Shown: positions 1 through 13,300 of the stretch, in pieces
Layout of the letters: every line of letters begins with the position of its first letter
How positions within the stretch are numbered: position 1 is the first letter of the stretch
Source of the DNA: Hydractinia symbiolongicarpus
Lineage: Eukaryota > Cnidaria > Hydrozoa > Anthoathecata > Hydractiniidae
Reading direction: 5' to 3'
Assembly: GCF_029227915.1 (NCBI RefSeq)
Contig: NC_079881.1
Span: 30,729,501-30,793,500, forward strand
Length of the DNA: 64,000 nt
Notes under the pieces: model-generated
What the model saw: only the letters and a program-made list of their open reading frames with translations
Database searches by the model: none
What the model was told of the DNA's origin: nothing
Made by a program: the position numbers and the translations under genes

Positions 1-1825
1 TTGAACTAACTTTGGACTGTCACCTGATAAATGTGATAAAGGAGACAATTGGACTCCAAGAAATAACATTCTTCTTAATTTGACATGATTGCCGAAACTT
101 AGCGATTACACTGGGCTCTGTGGTAGCGCTTCATTTAAAAATTTAGATAAATAAGTCATTTCTTACTGTGGGAACAATCCTAGCTGTTATCCCGCGCTGA
201 AGAATTAGAGACAGTTTTAAAAAGTAGATTTCATTGACTTTTTAACGGTGTCAGTCCGTCTGAGTTTCAATGGTTGAGGCATATATTCGTACCAACATGT
301 ACTTAGCGATGTTCTTCTGATATTACTAGGTTGTATGGCTTTTAACAGTGAAACGATTGACTGTGGGACTTAATTGAACTGATTATGAACTGTGACCTTA
401 TAAATGTGAAAGTGAGACAATTGGACTCCAAGAAATAACATTCTTCTTAATTTGACGTGATTGCCGGAACTCAGCAATTACACTGGGCGCTGTGGTAGCG
501 CTTCATTTAAAAGTTAAGCTAAAAAAAGTCCTTTTTTTACTGTGAGACTAATCCTAGCCGTTAGCGCGCGCTGAAGAAGTAGCGACAGTTTCAAAAACTA
601 CATTTCATTGACTTTTTAACGGTGTCAGTCCGTCTGAGTTTCAACGGTTGGGTCACATATTCGTACCAACATTTATTTAGCGATATTTTTTTGAAATTAC
701 TAGGTTTCATCGCTTTTAACAAAGAAACGATTGACTGTGGGACTTAATTGAACTAACTTTGGACTGTCACCTGATAAATGTGATAAAGGAGACAATTGGA
801 CTCCAAGAAATAACATTCTTCTTAATTTGACATGATTGCCGAAACTTAGCGATTACACTGGGCTCTGTGGTAGCGCTTCATTTAAAAATTTAGATAAATA
901 AGTCATTTCTTACTGTGGGACCAATCCTAGCTGTTATCCCGCGCTGAAGAATTAGAGACAGTTTCAAAAAGTAGATTTCATTGACTTTTTAACGGTGTCA
1001 GTCCGTTTGAGTTTCAACGGTTGGATTACATATTCGTACCAACAAATATTTAGCGATATTTATCTGATATTACTAGGTTGCATCGCTTTTAACTATGAAA
1101 CGATTGACTGTGGGACTTTATTGAACTCATTTTGGACTGTGACCTGATCAATGTAATTAATGACACAAATGGACTCCAAAAAAAAGCATTCCTCTTAATT
1201 TGACGTGATTGCCGGAAATCAGCGATTACACTGGGCGTTGTGGTAGCGCTTCATTTAAAAATTTAGATAAATAAGTCATTTTTTACTGCGGGACCAATCC
1301 TAGCCGTTATCGCGCGCTGAAGAAATAGCGACAGTTTCAAAAATTACATTTCATTGACTTTCTAACGGTGTCAATCGGTTTGAGTTTCAACAGTTGGGTC
1401 ACATATTCGTACCAACATGTATTTAGCGATATTTATCTGATATTACTAGGTTGCATCGCTTTTAACAGTGAAACGATTGACTGTGGGACATAATTGAACT
1501 AACTTTGGACTGTGACCTGATAAATGTGAAAAATGAGACAATTGGACTTCAAGAAATAACATTCTTCTTAATTTCACGTGATTGCCGGAACTCAGCGATT
1601 ACACTGGCCGCTGTGGTAGCGCTTCATTTAAGAGTTTAGATAAATAAGTCATTCTTTACTGTGGGACCAATCCTATCCGTTATCACGCGCTGAAGAAATT
1701 GCGACAGTTTCAAAAACTACATTTCATTGACTTTCTAACGGTGTCAGTCCCTTTCAGTTACAACGGTTTGGTCACATATTCGTACCAACATGTATTTAGC
1801 AATATTTTTCTAATATTACTAGGTT
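1..1825 (+). repeat. Left-end satellite segment with a two-monomer repeat
   Basis: Almost five monomers of mixed type. The monomer at 1-374 returns at 748-1120 (747 bp, two monomers) with only a few differences: both carry 'gataaaggagacaattgg', 'aacttagcgattacac' and the otherwise rare 'gaattagagacagttt' next to 'aagtagatttcattg'. The intervening copy (about 375-747) is of the 'gaaagtgagacaattgg' / 'aagctaaaaaaagtc' type, which otherwise becomes common only beyond 19 kb. Only the right-hand part of any larger unit is visible here. Confidence 0.8.
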
Positions 1826-2571
1826 GCATCGCTTTCATCTATGAAACGATTGACTGTGGGACTTAATTGAACTAACTTTGGACTGTCACCTGATAAATGT
1901 GATAAAGAAGACAATTCGACTCCAAGAAATAACATTCTTCTTAATTTGACATGATTGCCGAAACTTAGCGATTACACTGGGCTCTGTCGTAGCGCTTCAT
2001 TTAAAAATTAAGATAAAAAAGTCATTTTTTACTGCGGGACCAATCCTAGCCGTTATCGCGCGCTGAAGAAATAGCGACAGTTTCAAAAATTACATTTCAT
2101 TGACTTTCTAACGGTGTCAGTCCGTTTGAGTTTCAACAGTTGGGTCACATATTCGTACCAACATGTATTTAGCAATATTTTTCTAATATTACTAGGTTGC
2201 ATCGCTTTCATCTATGAAACGATTGACTGTGGGACTTAATTGAACTAACTTTGGACTGTCACCTGATAAATGTGATAAAGAAGACAATTCGACTCCAAGA
2301 AATAACATTCTTCTTAATTTGACATGATTGCCGAAACTTAGCGATTACACTGGGCTCTGTCGTAGCGCTTCATTTAAAAATTAAGATAAAAAAGTCATTT
2401 TTTACTGCGGGACCAATCCTAGCCGTTATCGCGCGCTGAAGAAATAGCGACAGTTTCAAAAATTACATTTCATTGACTTTCTAACGGTGTCAGTCCGTTT
2501 GAGTTTCAACAGTTGGGTCACATATTCGTAATAACATGTATTTAGCGATACTTATCTGATATTACTAGATT
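1826..2571 (+). repeat. Tandem duplication of a single monomer
   Basis: Two consecutive monomers (1826-2198 and 2199-2571) share the same private variants, including 'gctttcatctatgaaacg', 'gataaagaagacaattcg', 'gggctctgtcgtagcg' and 'tcaacagttggg'. The unusual 'ctctgtcgtagcg' in place of the usual 'ctgtggtagcg' in both copies indicates a recent one-monomer duplication. The main visible difference is at the far end, where the second copy reads 'cgtaataacatg' instead of 'cgtaccaacatg'. Confidence 0.8.
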
Positions 2572-4422
2572 GCATCGCTTTTAACAGTGAAACGATTGAC
2601 TGTGGGACATATTTGAACTAACTTTGGACTGTGACCTGATCAATGTAATAAATGAGACAAATGGACTCCAAGAAAAAACATTCCTCTTAATTTGACGTGA
2701 TTGCTGGAACTTAGCGATTACACTGGCGGCTGTGGTAGCGCTTCATTTAAGAGTTTAGATAAATAAGTCATTTTTTACTGTGGGACCAATCCTATCCGTT
2801 ATCGCGCGCTGAAGAAATAGCGACAGTTTCAAAAACTACATTTCATTGACTTTCTAACGGTGTCAGTCCCTTTCAGTTACAACGGTTTGGTCACATATTC
2901 GTACCAACATGTATTTAGCAATATTTTTCTAATATTACTAGGTTGCATCGCTTTTAACTATGAAACGATTGACTGTGGGACTTAATTGAACTAACTTTGG
3001 ACTGTCACCTGATAAATGTGATAAAGGAGACAATTCGACTCCAAGAAATAACATTCTTCTTAATTTGACATGATTGCCGAAACTTAGCGATTACACTGGG
3101 CTCTGTGGTAGCGCTTCATTTAAAAATTAAGATAAAAAAGTCATTTTTTACTGCGGGAACAATCCTAGCCGTTATCGCGCGCTGAAGAAATAGCGACAGT
3201 TTCAAAAATTACATTTCATTGACTTTTTAACGGTGTCAGTCCGATTGAGTTTCAACGGTTGGGTCACATATTCGTACCAACATGTATTTAGCAATATTTA
3301 TCTGATATAACTAGGTTGCATCGCTTTTAACAGTGAAACGATTGACTGTGGCACATATTTGAACTAACTTTGGACTGTGACGTGATCAATGTAATAAATG
3401 AGACAAATGGACTCCAAGAAAAAACATTCCTCTTAATTTGACGTGATTGCCGGAACTCAGCGATTACACTGGCCGCTGTGGTAGCGCTTCATTTAAGAGT
3501 TTAGAAAAATAAGTCATTTTTTACTGTGGGACCAATCCTATCCGTTATCGCGCGCTGAAGAAGTAGCAATAGTTTCAAAAACTACATGTCATTGACTTTC
3601 TAACGGTGTCAGTCCGTTTGAGTTACAACGTTTGGGTCACATATTCGTACCAACATGTATTTAGCAATATTTATCTGATATTACTTTTAACAGTGAAACG
3701 ATTGACTGTGGGACTTAATTGAACTGATTTTGGATTGTGACCTGATCAATGTAATAAATGAGACAAATGGACTCCAAGAAAAAACATTTTCTTAATTTGA
3801 CGTGATTGCCGGAAATCAGCGATTACACTGGGCTCTGTGGTAGCGCTTCATTTAAAAATTAAGATAAAAAAGTCATTTTTTACTGCGGGACCAATCCTAG
3901 CCGTTATCGCGCGCTGAAGAAATAGCAACAGTTTCAAAAATTACATTTCATTGACTTTCTAACGGTGTCAGTCCGTTTGAGTTTCAACAGTTGGGTCACA
4001 TATTCGTACCAACATGTATTTAGCGATATTTATCTGATATTACTAGGTTGCATCGCTTTTAACAGTGAAACGATTGACTGTGGGACATAATTGAACTAAC
4101 TTTGGACTGTGACCTGATAAATGTGAAAAATGAGACAATTGGACTTCAAGAAATAACATTCTTCTTAATTTCACGTGATTGCCGGAACTCAGCGATTACA
4201 CTGGCCGCTGTGGTAGCGCTTCATTTAAGAGTTTAGATAAATAAGTCATTCTTTACTGTGGGACCAATCCTATCCGTTATCACGCGCTGAAGAAATTGCG
4301 ACAGTTTTAAAAACTACATTTCATTGACTTTCTAACGGTGTCAGTCCCTTTCAGTTACAACGGTTTGGTCACATATTCGTACCAACATGTATTTAGCAAT
4401 ATTTTTCTAATATTACTAGGTT
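2199..4422 (+). repeat. Six-monomer segment, copy 1 of a 5954-bp-spaced duplication
   Basis: This segment returns at 8153-10376 with a constant offset of 5954 bp: 'gcatcgct' at 2199, 2945 and 4423 matches 8153, 8899 and 10377. Shared private markers are 'cgtaataacatg', 'tgtggcacatatttg', 'gtgacgtgatcaatg', the 13-bp-deleted monomer (junction near 3686 here and 9639 in the partner) and 'tttagaaaaataagtc'. The offset equals 16 monomers minus the 13-bp deletion. This fits a large duplication, with the intervening space later expanded by the 2238-bp unit. Confidence 0.82.
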
Positions 4423-4795
4423 GCATCGCTTTCATCTATGAAACGATTGACTGTGGGACTTAATTGAACTAACTTTGGACTGTCACCTGATAAATGTGAT
4501 AAAGAAGACAATTCGACTCCAAGAAATAACATTCTTCTTAATTTGACATGATTGCCGAAACTTAGCGATTACACTGGGCTCTGTGGTAGCGCTTCATTTA
4601 AAAATTAAGATAAAAAAGTCATTTTTTACTGCGGGACCAATCCTAGCCGTTATCGCGCGCTGAAGAAATAGCGACAGTTTCAAAAATTACATTTTATTGA
4701 CTTTTTAACTGTGTCAGTCCGTTTGAGTTTCAACGGTTGCGTCACATATTCGTACCAACAAGTATTTAGCGATATTTATCTGATATTACTAGGTT
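4423..4795 (+). repeat. Representative satellite monomer (373 bp)
   Basis: Shown as a reference copy. It is cut at the recurring 'gcatcgct', an arbitrary phase. In order: 'gcatcgctttcatc', 'gaaacgattgactgtggg', the type-diagnostic stretch 'gataaagaagacaattcg', 'aacattcttcttaattt', 'gattgccgaaacttagcg', 'gtggtagcgcttcattta', an A-rich patch, 'actgcgggaccaatcctag', the G+C-rich 'ttatcgcgcgctgaag', 'agcgacagtttcaaaaa', 'cacatattcgtaccaaca', 'tatttagcgatattt' and 'gatattactagg'. The longest open frames are well under 60 codons. No promoter, polymerase III box, CENP-B box or telomere motif was recognised. Confidence 0.9.
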
Positions 4796-6660
4796 GCATC
4801 GCTTTTAACTATGAAACGATTGACTGTGGGACTTAATTGAACTAACTTTGGACTGTCACCTGATAAATGTGATAAAGGAGACAATTGGACTCCAAGAAAT
4901 AACATTCTTCTTAATTTGACATGATTGCCGAAACTTAGCGATTACACTGGGCTCCGTGGTAGCGCTTCATTTAAAAATTAAGATAAAAAAGTCATTTTTT
5001 ACTGCGGGACCAATCCTAGCCGTTATCGCGCGCTGAAGAAATAGCGACAGTTTCAAAAATTTTATTTCATTGACTTTTTAACGGTGTCAGTCCCTTTGAG
5101 TTTCAACGGTTGGGACACATATTCGTACCAACATGTATTTTGCGATATTTATCTGATATTACTAGGTTGCATCGCTTTTAACAGTGAAACGATTGACTGT
5201 GGGACTTTATTGAACTCATTTTGGACTGTGACCTGATCAATGTAATTAATGACACAAATGGACTCCAAAAAAAAGCATTCCTCTTAATTTGACGTGATTG
5301 CCGGAAATCAGCGATTACACTGGGCGTTGTGGTAGCGCTTCATTTAAAAATTTAGATAAATAAGTCATTTTTTACTGCGGGACCAATCCTAGCCGTTATC
5401 GCGCGCTGAAGAAATAGCGACAGTTTCAAAAATTACATTTCATTGACTTTCTAACGGTGTCAGTCGGTTTGAGTTTCAACAGTTGGGTCACATATTCGTA
5501 CCAACATGTATTTAGCGATATTTATCTGATATTAATAGGTTGCATCGCTTTTAACAGTGAAACGATTGACTGTGGGACATAATTGAACTAACTTTGGACT
5601 GTGACCTGATAAATGTGAAAAATGAGACAGTTGGACTTCAAGAAATAACATTCTTCTTAATTTCACGTGATTGCCGGAACTCAGCGATTACACTGGCCGC
5701 TGTGGTAGCGCTTCATTTAAGAGTTTAGATAAATAAGTCATTCTTTACTGTGGGACCAATCCTATCCGTTATCACGCGCTGAAGAAATTGCGACAGTTTC
5801 AAAAACTACATTTCATTGACTTTCTAACGGTGTCAGTCCCTTTCAGTTACAACGGCTTGGTCACATATTCGTACCAACATGTATTTAGCAATATTTTTCT
5901 AATATTACTAGGTTGCATCGCTTTCATCTATGAAACGATTGACTGTGGGACTTAATTGAACTAACTTTGGACTGTCACCTGATAAATGTGATAAAGAAGA
6001 CAATTCGACTCCAAGAAATAACATTCTTCTTAATTTGACATGATTGCCGAAACTTAGCGATTACACTGGGCTCTGTCGTAGCGCTTCATTTAAAAATTAA
6101 GATAAAAAAGTCATTTTTTACTGCGGGACCAATCCTAGCTGTTATCGCGCGCTGAAGAAATAGCGACAGTTTCAAAAATTACATTTCATTGACTTTCTAA
6201 CGGTGTCAGTCCGTTTGAGTTTCAACAGTTGGGTCACATATTCGTAATAACATGTATTTAGCGATATTTATCTGATATTACTAGATTGCATCGCTTTTAA
6301 CAGTGAAACGATTGACTGTGGGACATATTTGAACTAACTTTGGACTGTGACCTGATCAATGTAATAAATGAGACAAATGGACTCCAAGAAAAAACATTCC
6401 TCTTAATTTGACGTGATTGCTGGAACTTAGCGATTACACTGGCGGCTGTGGTAGCGCTTCATTTAAGAGTTTAGATAAATAAGTCATTTTTTACTGTGGG
6501 ACCAATCCTATCCGTTATCGCGCGCTGAAGAAATAGCGACAGTTTCAAAAACTACATTTCATTGACTTTCTAACGGTGTCAGTCCCTTTCAGTTACAACG
6601 GTTTGGTCACATATTCGTACCAACATGTATTTAGCAATATTTTTCTAATATTACTAGGTT
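4423..6660 (+). repeat. 2238-bp higher-order unit (6 monomers), copy 1
   Basis: Six monomers of different types form a unit repeated at once by 6661-8898. The offset is 2238 bp at every anchor checked: 'ggttgcgtcac' at 4735 and 6973, 'gcatcgct' at 4423, 6661 and 8899. Private markers present in both copies include 'acattttattgac', 'ttaactgtgtcagtcc', 'gggctccgtggtagcg', 'caaaaattttatttc', 'cagtcggtttgag' and 'attaataggttgcatcg'. I saw almost no differences in the stretches compared, while the six monomers differ clearly from one another. That is the mark of a recent HOR duplication. Confidence 0.88.
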
Positions 6661-8898
6661 GCATCGCTTTCATCTATGAAACGATTGACTGTGGGACTTA
6701 ATTGAACTAACTTTGGACTGTCACCTGATAAATGTGATAAAGAAGACAATTCGACTCCAAGAAATAACATTCTTCTTAATTTGACATGATTGCCGAAACT
6801 TAGCGATTACACTGGGCTCTGTGGTAGCGCTTCATTTAAAAATTAAGATAAAAAAGTCATTTTTTACTGCGGGACCAATCCTAGCCGTTATCGCGCGCTG
6901 AAGAAATAGCGACAGTTTCAAAAATTACATTTTATTGACTTTTTAACTGTGTCAGTCCGTTTGAGTTTCAACGGTTGCGTCACATATTCGTACCAACAAG
7001 TATTTAGCGATATTTATCTGATATTACTAGGTTGCATCGCTTTTAACTATGAAACGATTGACTGTGGGACTTAATTGAACTAACTTTGGACTGTCACCTG
7101 ATAAATGTGATAAAGGAGACAATTGGACTCCAAGAAATAACATTCTTCTTAATTTGACATGATTGCCGAAACTTAGCGATTACACTGGGCTCCGTGGTAG
7201 CGCTTCATTTAAAAATTAAGATAAAAAAGTCATTTTTTACTGCGGGACCAATCCTAGCCGTTATCGCGCGCTGAAGAAATAGCGACAGTTTCAAAAATTT
7301 TATTTCATTGACTTTTTAACGGTGTCAGTCCCTTTGAGTTTCAACGGTTGGGACACATATTCGTACCAACATGTATTTTGCGATATTTATCTGATATTAC
7401 TAGGTTGCATCGCTTTTAACAGTGAAACGATTGACTGTGGGACTTTATTGAACTCATTTTGGACTGTGACCTGATCAATGTAATTAATGACACAAATGGA
7501 CTCCAAAAAAAAGCATTCCTCTTAATTTGACGTGATTGCCGGAAATCAGCGATTACACTGGGCGTTGTGGTAGCGCTTCATTTAAAAATTTAGATAAATA
7601 AGTCATTTTTTACTGCGGGACCAATCCTAGCCGTTATCGCGCGCTGAAGAAATAGCGACAGTTTCAAAAATTACATTTCATTGACTTTCTAACGGTGTCA
7701 GTCGGTTTGAGTTTCAACAGTTGGGTCACATATTCGTACCAACATGTATTTAGCGATATTTATCTGATATTAATAGGTTGCATCGCTTTTAACAGTGAAA
7801 CGATTGACTGTGGGACATAATTGAACTAACTTTGGACTGTGACCTGATAAATGTGAAAAATGAGACAGTTGGACTTCAAGAAATAACATTCTTCTTAATT
7901 TCACGTGATTGCCGGAACTCAGCGATTACACTGGCCGCTGTGGTAGCGCTTCATTTAAGAGTTTAGATAAATAAGTCATTCTTTACTGTGGGACCAATCC
8001 TATCCGTTATCACGCGCTGAAGAAATTGCGACAGTTTCAAAAACTACATTTCATTGACTTTCTAACGGTGTCAGTCCCTTTCAGTTACAACGGCTTGGTC
8101 ACATATTCGTACCAACATGTATTTAGCAATATTTTTCTAATATTACTAGGTTGCATCGCTTTCATCTATGAAACGATTGACTGTGGGACTTAATTGAACT
8201 AACTTTGGACTGTCACCTGATAAATGTGATAAAGAAGACAATTCGACTCCAAGAAATAACATTCTTCTTAATTTGACATGATTGCCGAAACTTAGCGATT
8301 ACACTGGGCTCTGTCGTAGCGCTTCATTTAAAAATTAAGATAAAAAAGTCATTTTTTACTGCGGGACCAATCCTAGCTGTTATCGCGCGCTGAAGAAATA
8401 GCGACAGTTTCAAAAATTACATTTCATTGACTTTCTAACGGTGTCAGTCCGTTTGAGTTTCAACAGTTGGGTCACATATTCGTAATAACATGTATTTAGC
8501 GATATTTATCTGATATTACTAGATTGCATCGCTTTTAACAGTGAAACGATTGACTGTGGGACATATTTGAACTAACTTTGGACTGTGACCTGATCAATGT
8601 AATAAATGAGACAAATGGACTCCAAGAAAAAACATTCCTCTTAATTTGACGTGATTGCTGGAACTTAGCGATTACACTGGCGGCTGTGGTAGCGCTTCAT
8701 TTAAGAGTTTAGATAAATAAGTCATTTTTTACTGTGGGACCAATCCTATCCGTTATCGCGCGCTGAAGAAATAGCGACAGTTTCAAAAACTACATTTCAT
8801 TGACTTTCTAACGGTGTCAGTCCCTTTCAGTTACAACGGTTTGGTCACATATTCGTACCAACATGTATTTAGCAATATTTTTCTAATATTACTAGGTT
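6661..8898 (+). repeat. 2238-bp higher-order unit (6 monomers), copy 2
   Basis: Second copy of the unit at 4423-6660, with the same order of six monomer types. At its right edge the unit ends where 'gctttcatctatg' is replaced by 'gcttttaactatg' (near 8899-8912), after which the sequence follows the 5954-bp-spaced segment instead. Confidence 0.88.
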
Positions 8899-10376
8899 GC
8901 ATCGCTTTTAACTATGAAACGATTGACTGTGGGACTTAATTGAACTAACTTTGGACTGTCACCTGATAAATGTGATAAAGGAGACAATTCGACTCCAAGA
9001 AATAACATTCTTCTTAATTTGACATGATTGCCGAAACTTAGCGATTACACTGGGCTCTGTGGTAGCGCTTCATTTAAAAATTAAGATAAAAAAGTCATTT
9101 TTTACTGCGGGACCAATCCTAGCCGTTATCGCGCGCTGAAGAAATAGCGACAGTTTCAAAAATTACATTTCATTGACTTTTTAACGGTGTCAGTCCGATT
9201 GAGTTTCAACGGTTGGGTCACATATTCGTACCAACATGTATTTAGCAATATTTATCTGATATAACTAGGTTGCATCGCTTTTAACAGTGAAACGATTGAC
9301 TGTGGCACATATTTGAACTAACTTTGGACTGTGACGTGATCAATGTAATAAATGAGACAAATGGACTCCAAGAAAAAACATTCCTCTTAATTTGACGTGA
9401 TTGCCGGAACTCAGCGATTACACTGGCCGCTGTGGTAGCGCTTCATTTAAGAGTTTAGAAAAATAAGTCATTCTTTACTGTGGGACCAATCCTATCCGTT
9501 ATCGCGCGCTGAAGAAGTAGCAATAGTTTCAAAAGCTACATGTCATTGACTTTCTAACGGTGTCAGTCCGTTTGAGTTACAACGTTTGGGTCACATATTC
9601 GTACCAACATGTATTTAGCAATATTTATCTGATATTACTTTTAACAGTGAAACGATTGACTGTGGGACTTAATTGAACTGATTTTGGATTGTGACCTGAT
9701 CAATGTAATAAATGAGACAAATGGACTCCAAGAAAAAACATTTTCTTAATTTGACGTGATTGCCGGAAATCAGCGATTACACTGGGCTCTGTGGTAGCGC
9801 TTCATTTAAAAATTAAGATAAAAAAGTCATTTTTTACTGCGGGACCAATCCTAGCCGTTATCGCGCGCTGAAGAAATAGCGACAGTTTCAAAAATTACAT
9901 TTCATTGACTTTCTAACGGTGTCAGTCCGTTTGAGTTTCAACAGTTGGGTCACATATTCGTACCAACATGTATTTAGCGATATTTATCTGATATTACTAG
10001 GTTGCATCGCTTTTAACAGTGAAACGATTGACTGTGGGACATAATTGAACTAACTTTGGACTGTGACCTGATAAATGTGAAAAATGAGACAATTGGACTT
10101 CAAGAAATAACATTCTTCTTAATTTCACGTGATTGCCGGAACTCAGCGATTACACTGGCCGCTGTGGTAGCGCTTCATTTAAGAGTTTAGATAAATAAGT
10201 CATTCTTTACTGTGGGACCAATCCTATCCGTTATCACGCGCTGAAGAAATTGCGACAGTTTCAAAAACTACATTTCATTGACTTTCTAACGGTGTCAGTC
10301 CCTTTCAGTTACAACGGTTTGGTCACATATTCGTACCAACATGTATTTAGCAATATTTTTCTAATATTACTAGGTT
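8153..10376 (+). repeat. Six-monomer segment, copy 2 of the 5954-bp-spaced duplication
   Basis: This is the partner of 2199-4422. Its first two monomers (8153-8898) also form the end of the second 2238-bp unit and so have a third relative at 5915-6660. Small differences from copy 1 include 'aaaagctacatgtc' near 9533 against 'aaaaactacatgtc' near 3578, and 'agtcattctttac' near 9468 against 'agtcattttttac' near 3510. The three-way sharing shows that the 16-monomer and 6-monomer duplications are nested. Confidence 0.8.
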
Positions 10377-13300
10377 GCATCGCTTTCATCTATGAAACGA
10401 TTGACTGTGGGACTTAATTGAACTAACTTTGGACTGTCACCTGATAAATGTGATAAAGAAGACAATTCGACTCCAAGAAATAACATTCTTCTTAATTTGA
10501 CATGATTGCCGAAACTTAGCGATTACACTGGGCTCTGTGGTAGCGCTTCATTTAAAAATTAAGATAAAAAAGTCATTTTTTACTGCGGGACCAATCCTAG
10601 CCGTTATCGCACGCTGAAGAAATAGCGACAGTTTCAAAAATTATATTTCATTGACTTTTTAACGGTGTCAGTCCGTTTGAGTTTCAACGGTTGGGTCACA
10701 TATTCGTACCAACAAGTATTTAGCGATATTTATCTGATATTACTAGGTTGCATCGCTTTTAACTATGAAACGATTGACTGTGGGACTTAATTGAACTAAC
10801 TTTGGACTGTCACCTGATAAATGTGATAAAGGAGACAATTCGACTCCAAGAAATAACATTCTTCTTAATTTGACGTGATTGCCGGAACTCAGCGATTACA
10901 CTGGCCGCTGTGGTAGCGCTTCATTTAAGAGTTTAGATAAATAAGTCATTCTTTACTCTGGGACCAATCCTATCCGTTATCGCGCGCTGAAGAAGTAGCA
11001 ATAGTTTCAAAAACTACATGTCATTGACTTTCTAACGGTGTCAGTCCGTTTGAGTTACAACGTTTTGGTCACATATTCGTACCAACATGTATTTAGCAAT
11101 ATTTATCTGATATTACTTTTAACAGTGAAACGATTGACTGTGGGACTTAATTGAACTGATTTTGGATTGTGACCTGATCAATGTAATAAATGAGACAAAT
11201 GGACTCCAAGAAAAAACATTTTCTTAATTTGACGTGATTGCCGGAAATCAGCGATTACACTGGGCTCTGTGGTAGCGCTTCATTTAAAAATTAAGATAAA
11301 AAAGTCATTTTTTACTGCGGGACCAATCCTAGCCGTTATCGCGCGCTGAAGAAATAGCGACAGTTTCAAAAATTACATTTCATTGACTTTCTAACGGTGT
11401 CAGTCCGTTTGAGTTTCAACAGTTGGGTCACATATTCGTAATAACATGTATTTAGCGATATTTATCTGATATTACTAGATTGCATCGCTTTTAACAGTGA
11501 AACGATTGACTGTGGGACATATTTGAACTAACTTTGGACTGTGACCTGATCAATGTAATAAATGAGACAAATGGACTCCAAGAAAAAACATTCCTCTTAA
11601 TTTGACGTGATTGCTGGAACTTAGCGATTACACTGGCGGCTGTGGTAGCGCTTCATTTAAGAGTTTAGATAAATAAGTCATTTTTTACTCTGGGACCAAT
11701 CCTATCCGTTATCGCGCGCTGAAGAAATAGCGACAGTTTCAAAAACTACATTTCATTGACTTTCTAACGTTGTCAGTCCCTTTCAGTTACAACGGTTTGG
11801 TCACATATTCGTACCAACATGTATTTAGCAATATTTTTCTAATAATACTAGGTTGCATCGCTTTTAACTATGAAACGATTGACTGTGGGACTTAATTGAA
11901 CTAACTTTGGACTGTCACCTGATAAATGTGATAAAGGAGACAATTCGACTCCAAGAAATAACATTCTTCTTAATTTGACATGATTGCCGAAACTTAGCGA
12001 TTACACTGGGCTCTGTGGTAGCGCTTCATTTAAAAATTAAGATAAAAAAGTCATTTTTTACTGCGGGACCAATCCTAGCCGTTATCGCGCGCTGAAGAAA
12101 TAGCGACAGTTTCAAAAATTACATTTCATTGACTTTTTAACGGTGTCAGTCCGATTGAGTTTCAACGGTTGGGTCACATATTCGTACCAACATGTATTTA
12201 GCAATATTTATCTGATATAACTAGGTTGCATCGCTTTTAACAGTGAAACGATTGACTGTGGCACATATTTGAACTAACTTTGGACTGTGACGTGATCAAT
12301 GTAATAAATGAGACAAATGGACTCCAAGAAAAAACATTCCTCTTAATTTGACGTGATTGCCGGAACTCAGCGATTACACTGGCCGCTGTGGTAGCGCTTC
12401 ATTTAAGAGTTTAGATAAATAAGTCATTCTTTACTGTGAGACCAATCCTATCCGTTATCGCGCGCTGAAGAAGTAGCAATAGTTTCAAAAACTACATGTC
12501 ATTGACTTTCTAACGGTGTCAGTCCGTTTGAGTTACAACGTTTGGGTCACATATTCGTACCAACATGTATTTAGCAATATTTATCTGATATTACTTTTAA
12601 CAGTGAAACGATTGACTGTGGGACTTAATTGAACTGATTTTGGATTGTGACCTGATCAATGTAATAAATGAGACAAATGGACTCCAAGAAAAAACATTCC
12701 TCTTAATTTGACGTGATTGCCGGAACTCAGCGATTACACTGGCCGCTGTGGTAGCGCTTCATTTAAAAATTAAGATAAAAAAGTCATTTTTTACTGCGGG
12801 ACCAATCCTAGCCGTTATCGCGCGCTGAAGAAATAGCGACAGTTTCAAAAATTACATTTCATTGACTTTCTAACGGTGTCAGTCCGTTTGAGTTTCAACA
12901 GTTGGGTCACATGTTCGTAATAACATGTATTTAGCGATATTTATCTGATATTACTAGATTGCATCGCTTTTAACAGTGAAACGATTGACTGTGGGACATA
13001 ATTGAACTAACTTTGGACTGTGACCTGATCAATGTGATAAAGGAGACAATTCGACTCCAAGAAATAACATTCTTCTTAATTTGACATGATTGCCGAAACT
13101 TAGCGATTACACTGGGCTCTGTGGTAGCGCTTTATTTAAAAATTAAGATAAAAAAGTCATTTTTTACTGCGGGACCAATCCTAGCCGTTATCGCGCGCTG
13201 AAGAAATAGCGACAGTTTCAAAAATTACATTTCATTGACTTTTTAACGGTGTCAGTCCGATTGAGTTTCAACGGTTGGGTCACATATTCGTACCAACATG

